DNA of 64,000 nucleotides from Leptospira sp. WS4.C2 (GTDB taxonomy: Bacteria; Spirochaetota; Leptospiria; Leptospirales; Leptospiraceae), in the NCBI RefSeq assembly GCF_040833985.1, contig NZ_CP162139.1, positions 2,500,001 through 2,564,000 of the forward strand, read 5' to 3'. Shown here piece after piece: positions 39,416-49,229 of the stretch. A program made the position numbers and the translations under genes. Each line of letters opens with the position of its first letter. The stretch's first letter is position 1. The notes beneath the pieces were generated by a model. It did not search any database. It was not told the DNA's origin and was given only the letters and a program-made list of their open reading frames with translations.

Positions 39416-40006
39416 TTAGAATTCTACTTTTGGCGCATTCTCAATTGTTTTTTGGTCTTCTACTGTAAAGGTTGCTTTGGAAGCATAACCAAATGCTTTA
39501 GCAGTGAGAACCGCAGGGAATTGGCGAATGTATATATTGTATTCTTTGGTTGATTTGATAAATCGATTCCTTGCTACAGTGATTCTGTTTTCTGTTCCTT
39601 CCAACTGTGCCATCAAATCAGAAAAGTGTTGGTCTGATTTTAATTGTGGGTAGTTTTCTTGGATCATTAGAAGTCTAGACAATGCGGAACCCAACTGGCC
39701 TTGTGCTTGGTCAAATTGTTTTAAACTTTCTGGATTGTTTACAAGTTCCGGAGTTGCTTGGATAGAACCAATTCTGGCTCTCGCATCAGCAATCCCTTTC
39801 ATAATATCTTTTTCTTGATTTGCAAATCCTTTGACTGCAGAGACCAAATTGGGAACTAAGTCAGCTCTTCTTTTGTATTGGTTGAGAACTTCTGCCCAAG
39901 AAGCAGTGACTTCTTCATCCAATTCTTGGATACGGTTGTACCCACAGTTGGTAAGTAGTATTGCCATAAGGGAAACTAGAAAAACGGTTCGAAACATTCT
40001 TGTCAT
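39416..40006 (-). CDS. lemA: LemA family lipoprotein
   Basis: 196 aa from ATG 40006 (ATG 40027 also possible). A lipoprotein signal (TVFLVSLMAILLTNC) is followed by the LemA helical domain: YNRIQELDEEVTASWAEV, YKRRADLVPNLVSAVKGF, then FSDLMAQLEGTENRITVARNRF and YNIYIRQFP. LemA proteins are membrane-attached four-helix bundles of unclear role. Here the protein would be lipid-anchored. Usual neighbours such as a HtpX or TPM-domain protein are absent. Confidence 0.93.
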   Translation of the reverse strand: MTRMFRTVFLVSLMAILLTNCGYNRIQELDEEVTASWAEVLNQYKRRADLVPNLVSAVKGFANQEKDIMKGIADARARIGSIQATPELVNNPESLKQFDQAQGQLGSALSRLLMIQENYPQLKSDQHFSDLMAQLEGTENRITVARNRFIKSTKEYNIYIRQFPAVLTAKAFGYASKATFTVEDQKTIENAPKVEF

Positions 40007-40060
40007 GGTGATTGTATACCTACGCATTAGTCGGTCTGCAACACCAATTTGTTAAAAAAA

Positions 40061-41218
40061 TTAGTAACGAAAGGGTTTTATCGCTTTCGCCCAACGTTTT
40101 TCTGATTCCTTTAAATAGATTTCCAGGTCAGAATCGGAATGTTTTCCGTTCAAATAGTCTAAAAGAGTGACATCCCCCGCAAGAAGTTCGATGGCAGGCC
40201 TGTCCGAACGGAATTCATACACTCCTTTCAAATATTCAAAATCGCTTGGAAACAATTCCGCCAGTTGTTTTAAAAAATATAAAACAAAATAAAGGGAGTG
40301 GAACTGTTTTGGTTTCAAAACCATCAATTGGTATCCTTCACAAATCGAACCAACATATTTATGAAAGGTGGGCAAAAAACGTAAGTTCCGCAAAAGATAG
40401 GTTCCCGGTTGGTGGGACAACATTCGTTTGTCTAATTCGTCTTTTGATTTACCGACTAAGTATGGAGCACCGAAGGTTTCAAAGGGTTTTGTAGTTCCCC
40501 TTCCTTCCGAAAGATTCGTCCCTTCTAACAAACACATTCCCGGATACACCAAACAAGTATTTTGTGTAGGAATATTGGGGGATGGAGGAACCCACTCCAA
40601 GTGCGATAATGATTTTGGATGGATCACACCTACAGGTACAACCACTACATCCACTTTCAACTGAAAAGCCTCATTATAATAGGATAACAGTCCCCCAGGA
40701 GTCAGTCCATGTCTATGTAGGACAGCTGGTACTCCCACAAAGGACTCAAACTCTTTTTGTAGGGGTGTGCCTTCTAGTTTTTTACCGATGGGATTGGGAG
40801 AATCCACCACCAAAAATAATGGGGCCTTTCCCGTTTCTTTTTTTAACCGCGAAAGCTCACCTAATATATAATAAGCGGTAGTTAAAAAAGTATAATAACG
40901 AGAACCCACGTCTTTGATATCAATAATGACTACATCAACATTGATCAACGTATCCCGAGGCGGAATTAGACTTTTCTCTTCCTTTCCATACAGGTTTACA
41001 ATCTGCATACCACCGAATAGGTAATGCAGTTCATCCCCGCTGACCTGGTCTTGTAACTCAGCAAAAAGTCCATGTTCCGGTAAAAAAATGGTTTTTAGAT
41101 CAAAAATTTCCGCATAGGTTTGGAAGTGATACTTTCCATGAAAACCAAAAGCACTTTGGTTGGTAAGAATGGCCGCCTTACAGCCGCTTAGCTTATTTAT
41201 GTTTTTTAAAAACTTCAT
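40061..41218 (-). CDS. DUF1343 / NamZ-like exo-beta-N-acetylmuramidase
   Basis: 385 aa from ATG 41218, which overlaps the tyrA stop (ATGA). Family landmarks are ILTNQSAFGF, FLPEHGLFAELQ, VVIIDIKDVGSRYYTF, DSPNPIG, LRHGLTPGG-like VLHRHGLTPGG and EGTNLSEGRGTTKPFE. NamZ enzymes release terminal MurNAc from peptidoglycan fragments. There is no signal peptide, so it may act in cytoplasmic muropeptide recycling. The link with tyrA is only positional. Confidence 0.88.
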   Translation of the reverse strand: MKFLKNINKLSGCKAAILTNQSAFGFHGKYHFQTYAEIFDLKTIFLPEHGLFAELQDQVSGDELHYLFGGMQIVNLYGKEEKSLIPPRDTLINVDVVIIDIKDVGSRYYTFLTTAYYILGELSRLKKETGKAPLFLVVDSPNPIGKKLEGTPLQKEFESFVGVPAVLHRHGLTPGGLLSYYNEAFQLKVDVVVVPVGVIHPKSLSHLEWVPPSPNIPTQNTCLVYPGMCLLEGTNLSEGRGTTKPFETFGAPYLVGKSKDELDKRMLSHQPGTYLLRNLRFLPTFHKYVGSICEGYQLMVLKPKQFHSLYFVLYFLKQLAELFPSDFEYLKGVYEFRSDRPAIELLAGDVTLLDYLNGKHSDSDLEIYLKESEKRWAKAIKPFRY

Positions 41219-42108
41219 TTTGACTTTCGAATCTGTTCTTTGTTTAACAATGCCAATTCCCAAAGTTTTCGAATTTTTTCTTCATCAAAAGGATGATCAG
41301 GTTTCAACAAATCACGAAACTCAGTCAATTGGTGAATGAAATCATCAATCGACTGGTACAAAAAATCTTTATTTTCTTTGAAAATGGAAATCCACATATC
41401 GGGATTGGATCCAGCAATCCTTGACATATCCCGAAACCCACCACCTGTGATTGGTTTTGGAATTCCCATCACCTCTCTCATGGTTGTGGCATTGGAACCC
41501 GCCACATTCACAAGAATGGTGGAGATCACATGCGGAAGATGGGACAAATTTGCCAAGGTTTCATCGTGAGATTTTGAATCCATCTCCATAGTCCAAGAGC
41601 CTATCGATTCCCAAAATACACGCACCCACTCCAAACTAGCGTTAGATGCTGATTTTGGACTGGTAAGAATACAGAGTTTATCTACATAAAGATCAGGGAC
41701 TGCTGCCTCTGGGCCCGCCTGTTCCGACCCGCACATGGGATGGGTCGAAATATAATGATGTGTTTCGTTCCCGAAATATCTCTCTACCGCAGACACAATG
41801 GTTTCTTTGGTGGATCCTAAATCCATAAAGATGGTGTTTCCCGATTTGGGTAAAGTGGGAATGATTTGCAGAATGGATTCCACAGGGGTGCTAAAGACCA
41901 CCAAATCGTAGTTCGTCCAATCAGGTGACAAAAACTCCGATAACAAATAAACTTCGTGTGCAAGGTCTTTGGATAGAATCGTGGTTTTACTTTTTTCAGA
42001 ACGGACTACGGCCGTGATGTGAACATCTGGAAATTTTTTGCGTAACGAAAGGGCAAGAGAGCCACCCATAAGCCCCATGCCATAAATCAAAACTCTAGTA
42101 AGGTTCAT
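41215..42108 (-). CDS. tyrA: Prephenate dehydrogenase
   Basis: 297 aa. N-terminal Rossmann motif (IYGMGLMGGSLALSLRKK), VVFSTPVESI, the active-site region THPMCGSEQAGPEAA, and the C-terminal helical dimerisation domain (GGGFRDMSRIAGSNP). It oxidises and decarboxylates prephenate to 4-hydroxyphenylpyruvate for tyrosine. No ACT domain follows. It overlaps pheA upstream by 4 nt. Confidence 0.93.
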   Translation of the reverse strand: MNLTRVLIYGMGLMGGSLALSLRKKFPDVHITAVVRSEKSKTTILSKDLAHEVYLLSEFLSPDWTNYDLVVFSTPVESILQIIPTLPKSGNTIFMDLGSTKETIVSAVERYFGNETHHYISTHPMCGSEQAGPEAAVPDLYVDKLCILTSPKSASNASLEWVRVFWESIGSWTMEMDSKSHDETLANLSHLPHVISTILVNVAGSNATTMREVMGIPKPITGGGFRDMSRIAGSNPDMWISIFKENKDFLYQSIDDFIHQLTEFRDLLKPDHPFDEEKIRKLWELALLNKEQIRKSK

Positions 42109-43196
42109 GTAGGAAAAGATCCAGCTGTTGGATAAGAACCGAGAAGTTTAAATAAGGTACATTGTGATTTCACTTTTTCTAGAAGTTCTGCAATTTTTGG
42201 ATCTTCTTTGTGACCAATAAAATCGACAAAAAAATGGTATTCCCATAAGTTTCGTTTTAATGGTCTCGATTCAATTTTGGTTAAGTTGACCGAACCATCA
42301 TTGAAAGTTCTTAAAATCGCAAACAGAGAACCCGTTTGGTTTGGAATCGAAAAAACAATGGAAGTTTTATCTTCTTTTGTTTTCGGTGATTCTGTTTTTC
42401 CTATCACCAAAAACCGAGTGGTGTTTCCCGAATAGTCTTCGATTCCTTCGGCAATGATATTTAAATTATAAATTTCACCGGCAATTTTAGAGGCGATGGC
42501 AAGTCCGTCTTTTCTTTCGGAAACTAATTTTGCCGCCATCGCTGTGGATGAGGTTTCCACAACTTCTGCATTGGGAAGGTTTGCAGAAATCCAATTGCGG
42601 CATTGTTCGTTCCCAATACGAATTCCATAGATTTTTTTAACGGCTGCAAGATCAGTTTCAAAACCGAGCAAAGAAAAGGAAATCTTTTGGTATAACTCAG
42701 AGTATACGATGAGGTCTGTTTCTAAAAACATATCGAGAGTGGAACTTACCTGGCCCTCAGTAGAATTTTCTACAGGAACCACTCCGTAATCTAACTTCCC
42801 CTCTTCTACCATTCGAAATACATCTGGGATGGATGTTTGTGGAGCAGCATCGATAGAGGTTCCAAATTTGGAACGCATGGCGGAATGAGAAAAACTTCCT
42901 TCAGGTCCCAGAAATCCAATCTTTAACGGGTGTTCTAAGGCAATGGTTCCAGACATCATCTCCCGGTAGATTGCACGAATCACCGATGCGGGGAGTGGCC
43001 CGCCAGATAACTTGGTTACTTTTTCATACACATCTTTTTCACGATCCGGTCGGTAGATGGGACCACCCGATTCTTTTTTGACACGTCCAATCTCTTGTGC
43101 GAATCCAGCACGTTTTTGAATCAAACCAATAATTTCAGTATCAAGTGAATCGATCCCAGCGCGGAGTTTTTTTAATTCTTCTTCTGCACTACTCAT
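42105..43196 (-). CDS. pheA: Bifunctional chorismate mutase/prephenate dehydratase
   Basis: 363 aa. Residues 1-90 are the AroQ chorismate mutase (LRAGIDSLDTEIIGLIQKR, RPDREKDVYEK); residues 92-270 the prephenate dehydratase (GFLGPEGSFSHSA, VPVENSTEGQV, and the TRF motif in NTTRFLVIG); residues 275-358 an ACT domain (PNQTGSLFAILRTF, ESRPLK) for phenylalanine feedback. It makes phenylpyruvate. It sits between scpB upstream and tyrA downstream, both tightly spaced. Confidence 0.96.
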   Translation of the reverse strand: MSSAEEELKKLRAGIDSLDTEIIGLIQKRAGFAQEIGRVKKESGGPIYRPDREKDVYEKVTKLSGGPLPASVIRAIYREMMSGTIALEHPLKIGFLGPEGSFSHSAMRSKFGTSIDAAPQTSIPDVFRMVEEGKLDYGVVPVENSTEGQVSSTLDMFLETDLIVYSELYQKISFSLLGFETDLAAVKKIYGIRIGNEQCRNWISANLPNAEVVETSSTAMAAKLVSERKDGLAIASKIAGEIYNLNIIAEGIEDYSGNTTRFLVIGKTESPKTKEDKTSIVFSIPNQTGSLFAILRTFNDGSVNLTKIESRPLKRNLWEYHFFVDFIGHKEDPKIAELLEKVKSQCTLFKLLGSYPTAGSFPT

Positions 43197-43826
43197 TTAG
43201 GCCTCTTCTTGTAATTCTTCCGGCAGTGTGCTCAAATCAAAATCGGGATTCATTTCCGTTTCATCGGTGACAATGATGGATTCGGGAGAAAATTCTTCAA
43301 ACTTAAGTTCCTTCACCTCTACCGGTGTAGGTAGGTCTGTGAGTTTACTCAGACCAAAGTGTAACAAAAATTCGTTGGTCGTTCCGTACAATGTGGGTCT
43401 TCCAGGAACTTCTTTTTGTCCCACAGCCTTCACCAATTTTTTGGACATGAGGCTTGCAACCATTGCCCGAGAAGAGACCCCACGAATTTCATCTAGTTCT
43501 GTCAACGTGATGGGTTGTTTATAAGCAATGATGGCAAGGGTGTCTAAAGTTCCACGAGAGAGAGTTTCTCTTTTTTTATCTTTAAAGATATGGGCAAGAA
43601 CTTCGCTATATTTTTGATTTGTGATGAATTGGTAACCACCGGCGATTTCTCTGAGTAAAAACCCGCCTTCTTTTTCTTGGTAATCGAGGATGAGTTCGTC
43701 TAGGAGTTCTCGGGCTTCAGTTTTTTCTATCCCGGCGGACTTTGCAAGTGCAGACAATTTGATCGGATCCGAAGACAAAAAGAGAAGCGCCTCAAGAAGG
43801 CCCTTGGTATAAGTTCTTTCTTCCAA
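43197..43826 (-). CDS. scpB: Segregation and condensation protein B
   Basis: 209 aa. Two winged-helix domains: LLEALLFLSSDPIKLSALAK at the start and RETLSRGTLDTLAIIAYKQPITLTE in the middle, with the RGVSSRAMVASL recognition part. It joins ScpA and SMC in the condensin that compacts and separates chromosomes. The start is TTG at 43826. It is 6 nt after scpA. The C-terminal 40 residues are acidic. Confidence 0.93.
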   Translation of the reverse strand: MEERTYTKGLLEALLFLSSDPIKLSALAKSAGIEKTEARELLDELILDYQEKEGGFLLREIAGGYQFITNQKYSEVLAHIFKDKKRETLSRGTLDTLAIIAYKQPITLTELDEIRGVSSRAMVASLMSKKLVKAVGQKEVPGRPTLYGTTNEFLLHFGLSKLTDLPTPVEVKELKFEEFSPESIIVTDETEMNPDFDLSTLPEELQEEA

Positions 43827-43832
43827 ATTGAT

Positions 43833-44576
43833 CTAAACCTTGACTATTTTGATTTCACCGAAAACTGCATGTTGGAGAACTTTGCAAACTCGGATTTTAA
43901 CAACTTCTAATACGGCAAGGAAGGCAGCGACGATTTCTTTTTTTTCCGGTTTTTCTGATTCAAACAAATCCATAAAATGGATTTCCCCGTTTTTCTCTAA
44001 AAGATTTCGTAAATACTCCATTTTGTCCTCTACGGAGTATTGGGCCACACCCTCGTAGATCGGTAGTAGGTCCTCTACCTCATTGGAACTTTCTTGTTCC
44101 AAAATGGAATTAAATGCAGAGATAAGGTCCACAAGGCTTACATCCAACCAAACTTCCGTTTCATCCAAAACTTGGTTGGTTTCCCGAGTGAACATTCCCG
44201 CAGTCAACCGGTCCAATTCCGCTAAACGTTGTCCGGCCATTTGGAATTTTTTGTGTTCTAATAGTTTATCGACTAGTTCTTTGGGTAGAGGTGGGTCATA
44301 ATCCTCTTCCTCAAAGCCAGGGTCTGGCAATAAGGCTTTGGATTTTAAATATACCAAATGAGCCGCCATCACGGCAAACTCAGATGTAAGTTCAATCGTC
44401 AAAGACTGACTCGTTCTCAGAAATTGAATGAAATCAGATGTGATACGCGAAAGGGAGACTTCAAAAATATCAACCTTATAACTATCAATCAGAGACCATA
44501 GAACCGTTAACGGTCCTTCTGTCAATCCTCCGTCCTGGTTCTGCCACCGGACGATAAACTCCGGGGTTTGGGACAC
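43833..44576 (-). CDS. scpA: Segregation and condensation protein A
   Basis: 247 aa kleisin. N-terminal pattern GPLTVLWSLIDSYKVDIFEVSLSRI region and EFAVMAAHLVYLKSKALLP bind the SMC neck; the C-terminal winged helix (EIVAAFLAVLEVVKIRV) binds the SMC head. It bridges SMC dimers with ScpB. It follows cheY after 3 nt, so the che genes and scpAB may share transcripts, which is an unusual neighbourhood. Confidence 0.93.
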   Translation of the reverse strand: MSQTPEFIVRWQNQDGGLTEGPLTVLWSLIDSYKVDIFEVSLSRITSDFIQFLRTSQSLTIELTSEFAVMAAHLVYLKSKALLPDPGFEEEDYDPPLPKELVDKLLEHKKFQMAGQRLAELDRLTAGMFTRETNQVLDETEVWLDVSLVDLISAFNSILEQESSNEVEDLLPIYEGVAQYSVEDKMEYLRNLLEKNGEIHFMDLFESEKPEKKEIVAAFLAVLEVVKIRVCKVLQHAVFGEIKIVKV

Positions 44577-44579
44577 GGT

Positions 44580-44942
44580 TTATAAACCCAGTGCTTTTGC
44601 TGCTGCTTGTTGCAATCTTTCTGGAGGGAAAGGTTTTACTACAAAATCCTTTACACCCATCTTAATTGCTTTTGCAAGTAAGTCTTCTTGACCGAGCGCA
44701 GTTACCATAATGATTTTTGCAGAGGCATCAAATTTAATAATTTCCTTTGTCGCCTCAATTCCATCTTTTTCACGCATGGTAATGTCCATTGTCACTAAGT
44801 CCGGTTTGAGGTTTTTGTATTGTTCCACCGCAATATTACCGTTCTCTGCTTCACCTACGATCTCGTGACCCGCTCCAACTAACGCATCTTTTACGAGCGT
44901 TCTCATGAATTTTGCATCATCTACAACCAAAATTCTTGCCAT
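44580..44942 (-). CDS. cheY: CheY-type response regulator
   Basis: 120 aa, a lone receiver domain. Acidic pocket DD near residues 7-8, phospho-acceptor aspartate in PDLVTMDITM (about residue 52), T in MVTALGQ, and the conserved lysine in FVVKPF. Phospho-CheY binds the flagellar switch to change rotation. It follows cheB by one base. Confidence 0.94.
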   Translation of the reverse strand: MARILVVDDAKFMRTLVKDALVGAGHEIVGEAENGNIAVEQYKNLKPDLVTMDITMREKDGIEATKEIIKFDASAKIIMVTALGQEDLLAKAIKMGVKDFVVKPFPPERLQQAAAKALGL

Positions 44943-44943
44943 G

Positions 44944-46011
44944 TTAATTCCCTCTCGACTTTAATAATTCAATCATCTTTGGTACTAATTCATCCACAGG
45001 AAGAACAAAATCAATTCCCCCCAGTTCCACTGCAACACGGTTCATTCCGTATACAACCGATGTTGCTTCATTCTGCGCCAGAGTAATACCTCCCTTGGCG
45101 TGAATGTTGTTGATTGCGTGTGACCCATCTTTTCCCATACCTGTCATGATCATGGACAAAAGATGATCTCCACCGTAAGCATCAACTAGACTATCAAACA
45201 AAACTTCAATCGATGGCCTGTGTCCATTAACTTGCCCTGTGTGGGTGAGTTCAATGACATGGTCCTTTCCCTTTGTGACTACTTTCATTTGGTAATCACC
45301 GGGAGCAATGTATGCGGTTCCCGATTGTACAATATCACCATCTTCCGCTTCTTTCACTTGTATTTTCGACAAGGAATTCAATCTGTCTGCAAATGCCTTC
45401 GTAAACCCTGCAGGCATATGTTGAACTACAAAGATTGGTTTTGCAAAGTCTTCCGGAATACTTGCAAAAACAGTCTGTAAAGCTTTTGGTCCTCCTGTGG
45501 AGGTTCCAATTCCGATAGCCTCTACTTTGATTGGTTTTTGAAAACTTTTATTTAATTGGCGTTCGGTTCGTTCTGGTCGAACCAATGTTTCGATGCTAGG
45601 TAGCCTAGAATCGGAAAAACCTTTGATTTTTGCGGACAATACCGCAGCAATATCTTCCGGCGAAAACTGATTCCCACTGGATGGCTTCGGAATGAAATCC
45701 ACTGCACCGAGCTCTAATGCTTTAAACGTGGCATCAGCACCATGTTGGGTGAGTACAGAAAGCATAATCACGTGGCTTGGCAGCTTTAGTTTTTTGATTT
45801 CCGCAAGTGCAGTGAGACCATCCATAATGGGCATCTCAATGTCCAAAACGATAAAGTCGGGTTTTAGTTTTCCAGCTAAATCAATACAATCCATTCCGGT
45901 TTTACCGGTAGCGATTACCTGCACTTCATCCTTTTTGGTGAGGGCATCACTTAATATATTCCTCACAAGAAGTGAGTCGTCTATGATGGCAACGGTTGGT
46001 TTTTTATTCAT
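44944..46011 (-). CDS. cheB: Chemotaxis protein-glutamate methylesterase CheB
   Basis: 355 aa. N-terminal receiver (IIDDSLLVR; aspartate in DFIVLDIEMPIMDG) and C-terminal methylesterase with the catalytic triad in GIGTSTGGPKAL (Ser), VQHMPAGFT (His) and MTGMGKDG (Asp). It removes methyl groups from receptor glutamates for adaptation. The start overlaps the cheA stop by 4 nt. A CheR methyltransferase is not in this window. Confidence 0.96.
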   Translation of the reverse strand: MNKKPTVAIIDDSLLVRNILSDALTKKDEVQVIATGKTGMDCIDLAGKLKPDFIVLDIEMPIMDGLTALAEIKKLKLPSHVIMLSVLTQHGADATFKALELGAVDFIPKPSSGNQFSPEDIAAVLSAKIKGFSDSRLPSIETLVRPERTERQLNKSFQKPIKVEAIGIGTSTGGPKALQTVFASIPEDFAKPIFVVQHMPAGFTKAFADRLNSLSKIQVKEAEDGDIVQSGTAYIAPGDYQMKVVTKGKDHVIELTHTGQVNGHRPSIEVLFDSLVDAYGGDHLLSMIMTGMGKDGSHAINNIHAKGGITLAQNEATSVVYGMNRVAVELGGIDFVLPVDELVPKMIELLKSRGN

Positions 46012-49000
46012 GATTTATGGATTAAATCTACCAGTTCGTCAAAATCAGGTAGGAATACCAAAACACCAATTAGGTTACTACCTTGGTGATTAAATTCCGT
46101 ATGCATGGACAAAAATTTTGTTCGTTCCGGTTTTACAATGTCGATTACATCCATAAAACTACCGGTAATCATTTCAGGAACCGAAGGCAAAATTTCTTTT
46201 TTCAATTTATTGGAAAGAGAGTTCATCACACTCGAACAAACAATATTGGAAATTTCCGATAATACAGAAACCATATCCTCGGATAGTTTATGAAGACTAC
46301 CTTCTGCATATTTTGCATCTTCGGAACCAAGAAGTTCTTTCGCAATTTCAGATCCGTTTTCTTCAGAAAACATCATAAGAAGATTTCCATTTAGGTCACC
46401 TGTCATACGAATTTTCATTCCAAAAAACTGATCCATAGAGTATCTAAACTCTTTTGCCAGTCCCTCACGATCAGTAAGTTTGATCTCAGGAATAAATAGC
46501 TCTACTTCTTTACCGACTAACTGAGAAAGCACGACACCGGCATTCATCATACCTGTATTGACAATGTTTTCTAGTTTTTTGATATCTTTTGAAGACATGA
46601 TCTCGTTGATTGCATCCGAATTTAACGCAGCCACCTGGTTCAATCGTTCTTCTTTTTGTTCCACAAAACCTTTGATGATTTCTGCGGCCTGTTCTCTTTC
46701 TGTCAATTTGACATTTTCAATTTTTGCAACGTCTGCCAACCGATGGATCTCATCTGTTTTGTGATCAATGACAAGAGTGGCTGTAGAGCTGTGCGAAGAC
46801 TCAGCGGTATCTCCATTCACAACAGTTTCAGTTTTAATCACTTCGGTTGTAATTTTGAGATTAGTAGCAGGTTCTTCTGCAAACACCTCTTCTTTCGGAA
46901 CAATGATATGTTTTTCGATTTTATGTTTATCTTTTTTGACTCGTGATTTGTCTTTCGCACGTAACTCAATTAACTTCGCGTTGTAACGATTGGTAGGGTG
47001 ATTGGATTTGAACATAAATTCAGAATCCGACATCTCGAGAGAACGAATCGTAGAGGCCCGTTTCATCATCTCACCGGCAACCAACTGGTCAGTCCAATCC
47101 ACTTTGTCAGCAGCAATCTCCACAAGACCAGGAATGTCTAATACCAGAATGATGGTTCCATCACCCATGATGGTGGCACCTGTTAGGCCTTGGATGTCTT
47201 TAAAGTTTTTGCCAAGAGATTTGATTACGGTTTCATGTTTTCCAATTAGGTCATCTACCATAAATCCCAGTTTTCTCGTTTTATAATTCACGATGACCAC
47301 AGGAACTTCCACCATTTCTTGTTTGTCGGCAAGTCCAAGAATACGATTCAAACGGTAGATAGGCAATACCTCTCCGCGTAAGTTGATGATCTCGTGACCT
47401 TCCAGAGTGGTAATTTGATCCAAATTGACTTTGATCGTTTCAGAAACTTCTGATAAAGGAAACGCATACACTTCTTCTTCCATAATCACGAGGATAGATG
47501 GAATGATAGCAAGGGCTTGTGGGAAAGAGAGAGTAAAAGAAGAACCCTTGCCTTCTTCGGAATGGATAATGATTTTGCCCTTAAACTCTTCAATGAGTTT
47601 GTTGACAACGTTCATCCCCACACCACGTCCCGAAATATCGGAAATTTTATCCGCAGTGGAAAAACCAGGAGCAAAGATAAATTGGAATATATCTGATTCC
47701 GAAAGGTTTTGGGCATCGGACTCATTCACAAGCCCACGTTCGATGGCTTTTTTCAGAATTTTATCTTTGTTTAAACCTTTTCCATCATCACGGATTTCCA
47801 CAAGGATATTGGACCCGCCTTGGTAAGCATTGAGTTCCACCGTTCCTTCTTCCGGTTTGCCAGAAGACCTTCTTTCCGAAGGGGATTCGATTCCATGATC
47901 CACCGAGTTACGAATGAGATGGATGAGTGGTTCGCCAATGGCATCGATTACTTTTTTATCGAGTTCAGTATTTTCCCCGCGTAACACGAGATTTACTTGT
48001 TTACCCGTTTCTAAAGAGAGATCCCGAATGAGTCTAGTGAACCTGTTGAATACAGATCCAATTGGTACCATTCGAATGTTCATAATACCAGTTTGTAAGT
48101 CTTTGGAAATTCGATTGATTTGATCGATTTTGCCTTTGAGTTCATTGAATAATGAGTCTTCACCAAACTGTGCCACCAAATCATCGTAGATCTTTTGGAA
48201 TCCAGAGTTTGTAATCACAAGTTCACCAACGTTATTCATTAGTTGGTCCAGTTTATCAGAAGAAACTTTAATGGTTCTCATCACCACTTTGGAATCAGTT
48301 ACCGCCTTATCAAAATTAGCGGAACCTCTAGCTGCATGTTTATCTTCTAAATCGGACTGGCCTGATGGATGATTTGCCGATTCTCTAGAAGCTGAATCAG
48401 ACCTTTTTTCAAGGGCCTCCATTTCTGTTTCTTGGAGTTTGATTTCTTCCACAGAAAGTGAGTCCACCATATCAATATTACACTGAACATGTAACTCGTG
48501 CCGATTCAGTTTTGTAACAGTCACAAAGGAAAGGGCAAAACTTCCCTGGCCGTTATCTAAAGCATCTTCGGAAGGATTACATTTGATGATCCCACCGGAT
48601 TGTTTGACCGATTGCAAAATAAGGAGAAGGCGAAGGTTTTGCATCGGAGTGTCATTTTTCAACTTCAAATTGACGGCGAATGCAGTAAGGTCACTATCCT
48701 CTTTTAAAGATTGGCGAATTTCGGAAATTTCTTCTTCTGTGAGAGTGATGGAAGGATCAGAATTTTCTGTAGATTTTCCAGAACCACTTGATTTAGGAGA
48801 ACCAGAGCCAACACCAGTTTGGGTAGGAGAGGCCTCGTAGTCCTGGAGTTTTTTAATCATATCCGTAAAAGGTGTCTCCACCTTAACTCCATTGGCAACA
48901 CCTTCGATCACTTGTTTGATGAGATCAAAACATTCAAATAATAAATTCACCAACTTAACGTTGATTTCTAAACTCCCTTCTCTAATTTTTTGGAGAAGGT

Positions 49001-49211
49001 TTTCCATCGTGTGAGACAAATCGGATAAATTATACAACCCAACGAAGGCAGAGGAACTTTTTAAAGAGTGTGCCGCACGAAAGATGTCATTGATGATTTC
49101 TGGGTTTTCATGATCTTTTTCGAGTTTCACCAAATTAGAGTTTAATTCCTCAATTTGATCCTCGGATTCTTCCAGGAAAACTTCTGTGTATTCGCCTAAA
49201 ATTCCAGCCAA
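46008..49211 (-). CDS. cheA: CheA histidine kinase fused to a C-terminal CheC-like phosphatase domain
   Basis: 1067 aa, about 400 longer than a plain CheA. Order: HPt (H48 in FRAAHSLKSS), a P2-like CheY-binding region (about 155-265), dimerisation, HATPase (LIRNSVDHGIE; ISGRGVGMNVV), CheW-like regulatory domain (AFPLSEVSE to about 690), a long charged linker, then residues about 865-1067 like CheC/CheX. In this tail the second CheC site is intact (S-x3-E-x2-N then P after 22 residues, VLSEISNIV); in the first the glutamate is lost (NIVN). The fusion would place kinase and CheY-P phosphatase in one protein. Confidence 0.93.
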   Translation of the reverse strand: MAGILGEYTEVFLEESEDQIEELNSNLVKLEKDHENPEIINDIFRAAHSLKSSSAFVGLYNLSDLSHTMENLLQKIREGSLEINVKLVNLLFECFDLIKQVIEGVANGVKVETPFTDMIKKLQDYEASPTQTGVGSGSPKSSGSGKSTENSDPSITLTEEEISEIRQSLKEDSDLTAFAVNLKLKNDTPMQNLRLLLILQSVKQSGGIIKCNPSEDALDNGQGSFALSFVTVTKLNRHELHVQCNIDMVDSLSVEEIKLQETEMEALEKRSDSASRESANHPSGQSDLEDKHAARGSANFDKAVTDSKVVMRTIKVSSDKLDQLMNNVGELVITNSGFQKIYDDLVAQFGEDSLFNELKGKIDQINRISKDLQTGIMNIRMVPIGSVFNRFTRLIRDLSLETGKQVNLVLRGENTELDKKVIDAIGEPLIHLIRNSVDHGIESPSERRSSGKPEEGTVELNAYQGGSNILVEIRDDGKGLNKDKILKKAIERGLVNESDAQNLSESDIFQFIFAPGFSTADKISDISGRGVGMNVVNKLIEEFKGKIIIHSEEGKGSSFTLSFPQALAIIPSILVIMEEEVYAFPLSEVSETIKVNLDQITTLEGHEIINLRGEVLPIYRLNRILGLADKQEMVEVPVVIVNYKTRKLGFMVDDLIGKHETVIKSLGKNFKDIQGLTGATIMGDGTIILVLDIPGLVEIAADKVDWTDQLVAGEMMKRASTIRSLEMSDSEFMFKSNHPTNRYNAKLIELRAKDKSRVKKDKHKIEKHIIVPKEEVFAEEPATNLKITTEVIKTETVVNGDTAESSHSSTATLVIDHKTDEIHRLADVAKIENVKLTEREQAAEIIKGFVEQKEERLNQVAALNSDAINEIMSSKDIKKLENIVNTGMMNAGVVLSQLVGKEVELFIPEIKLTDREGLAKEFRYSMDQFFGMKIRMTGDLNGNLLMMFSEENGSEIAKELLGSEDAKYAEGSLHKLSEDMVSVLSEISNIVCSSVMNSLSNKLKKEILPSVPEMITGSFMDVIDIVKPERTKFLSMHTEFNHQGSNLIGVLVFLPDFDELVDLIHKS

Positions 49212-49229
49212 TGTCGTATCCCTTTCTCT

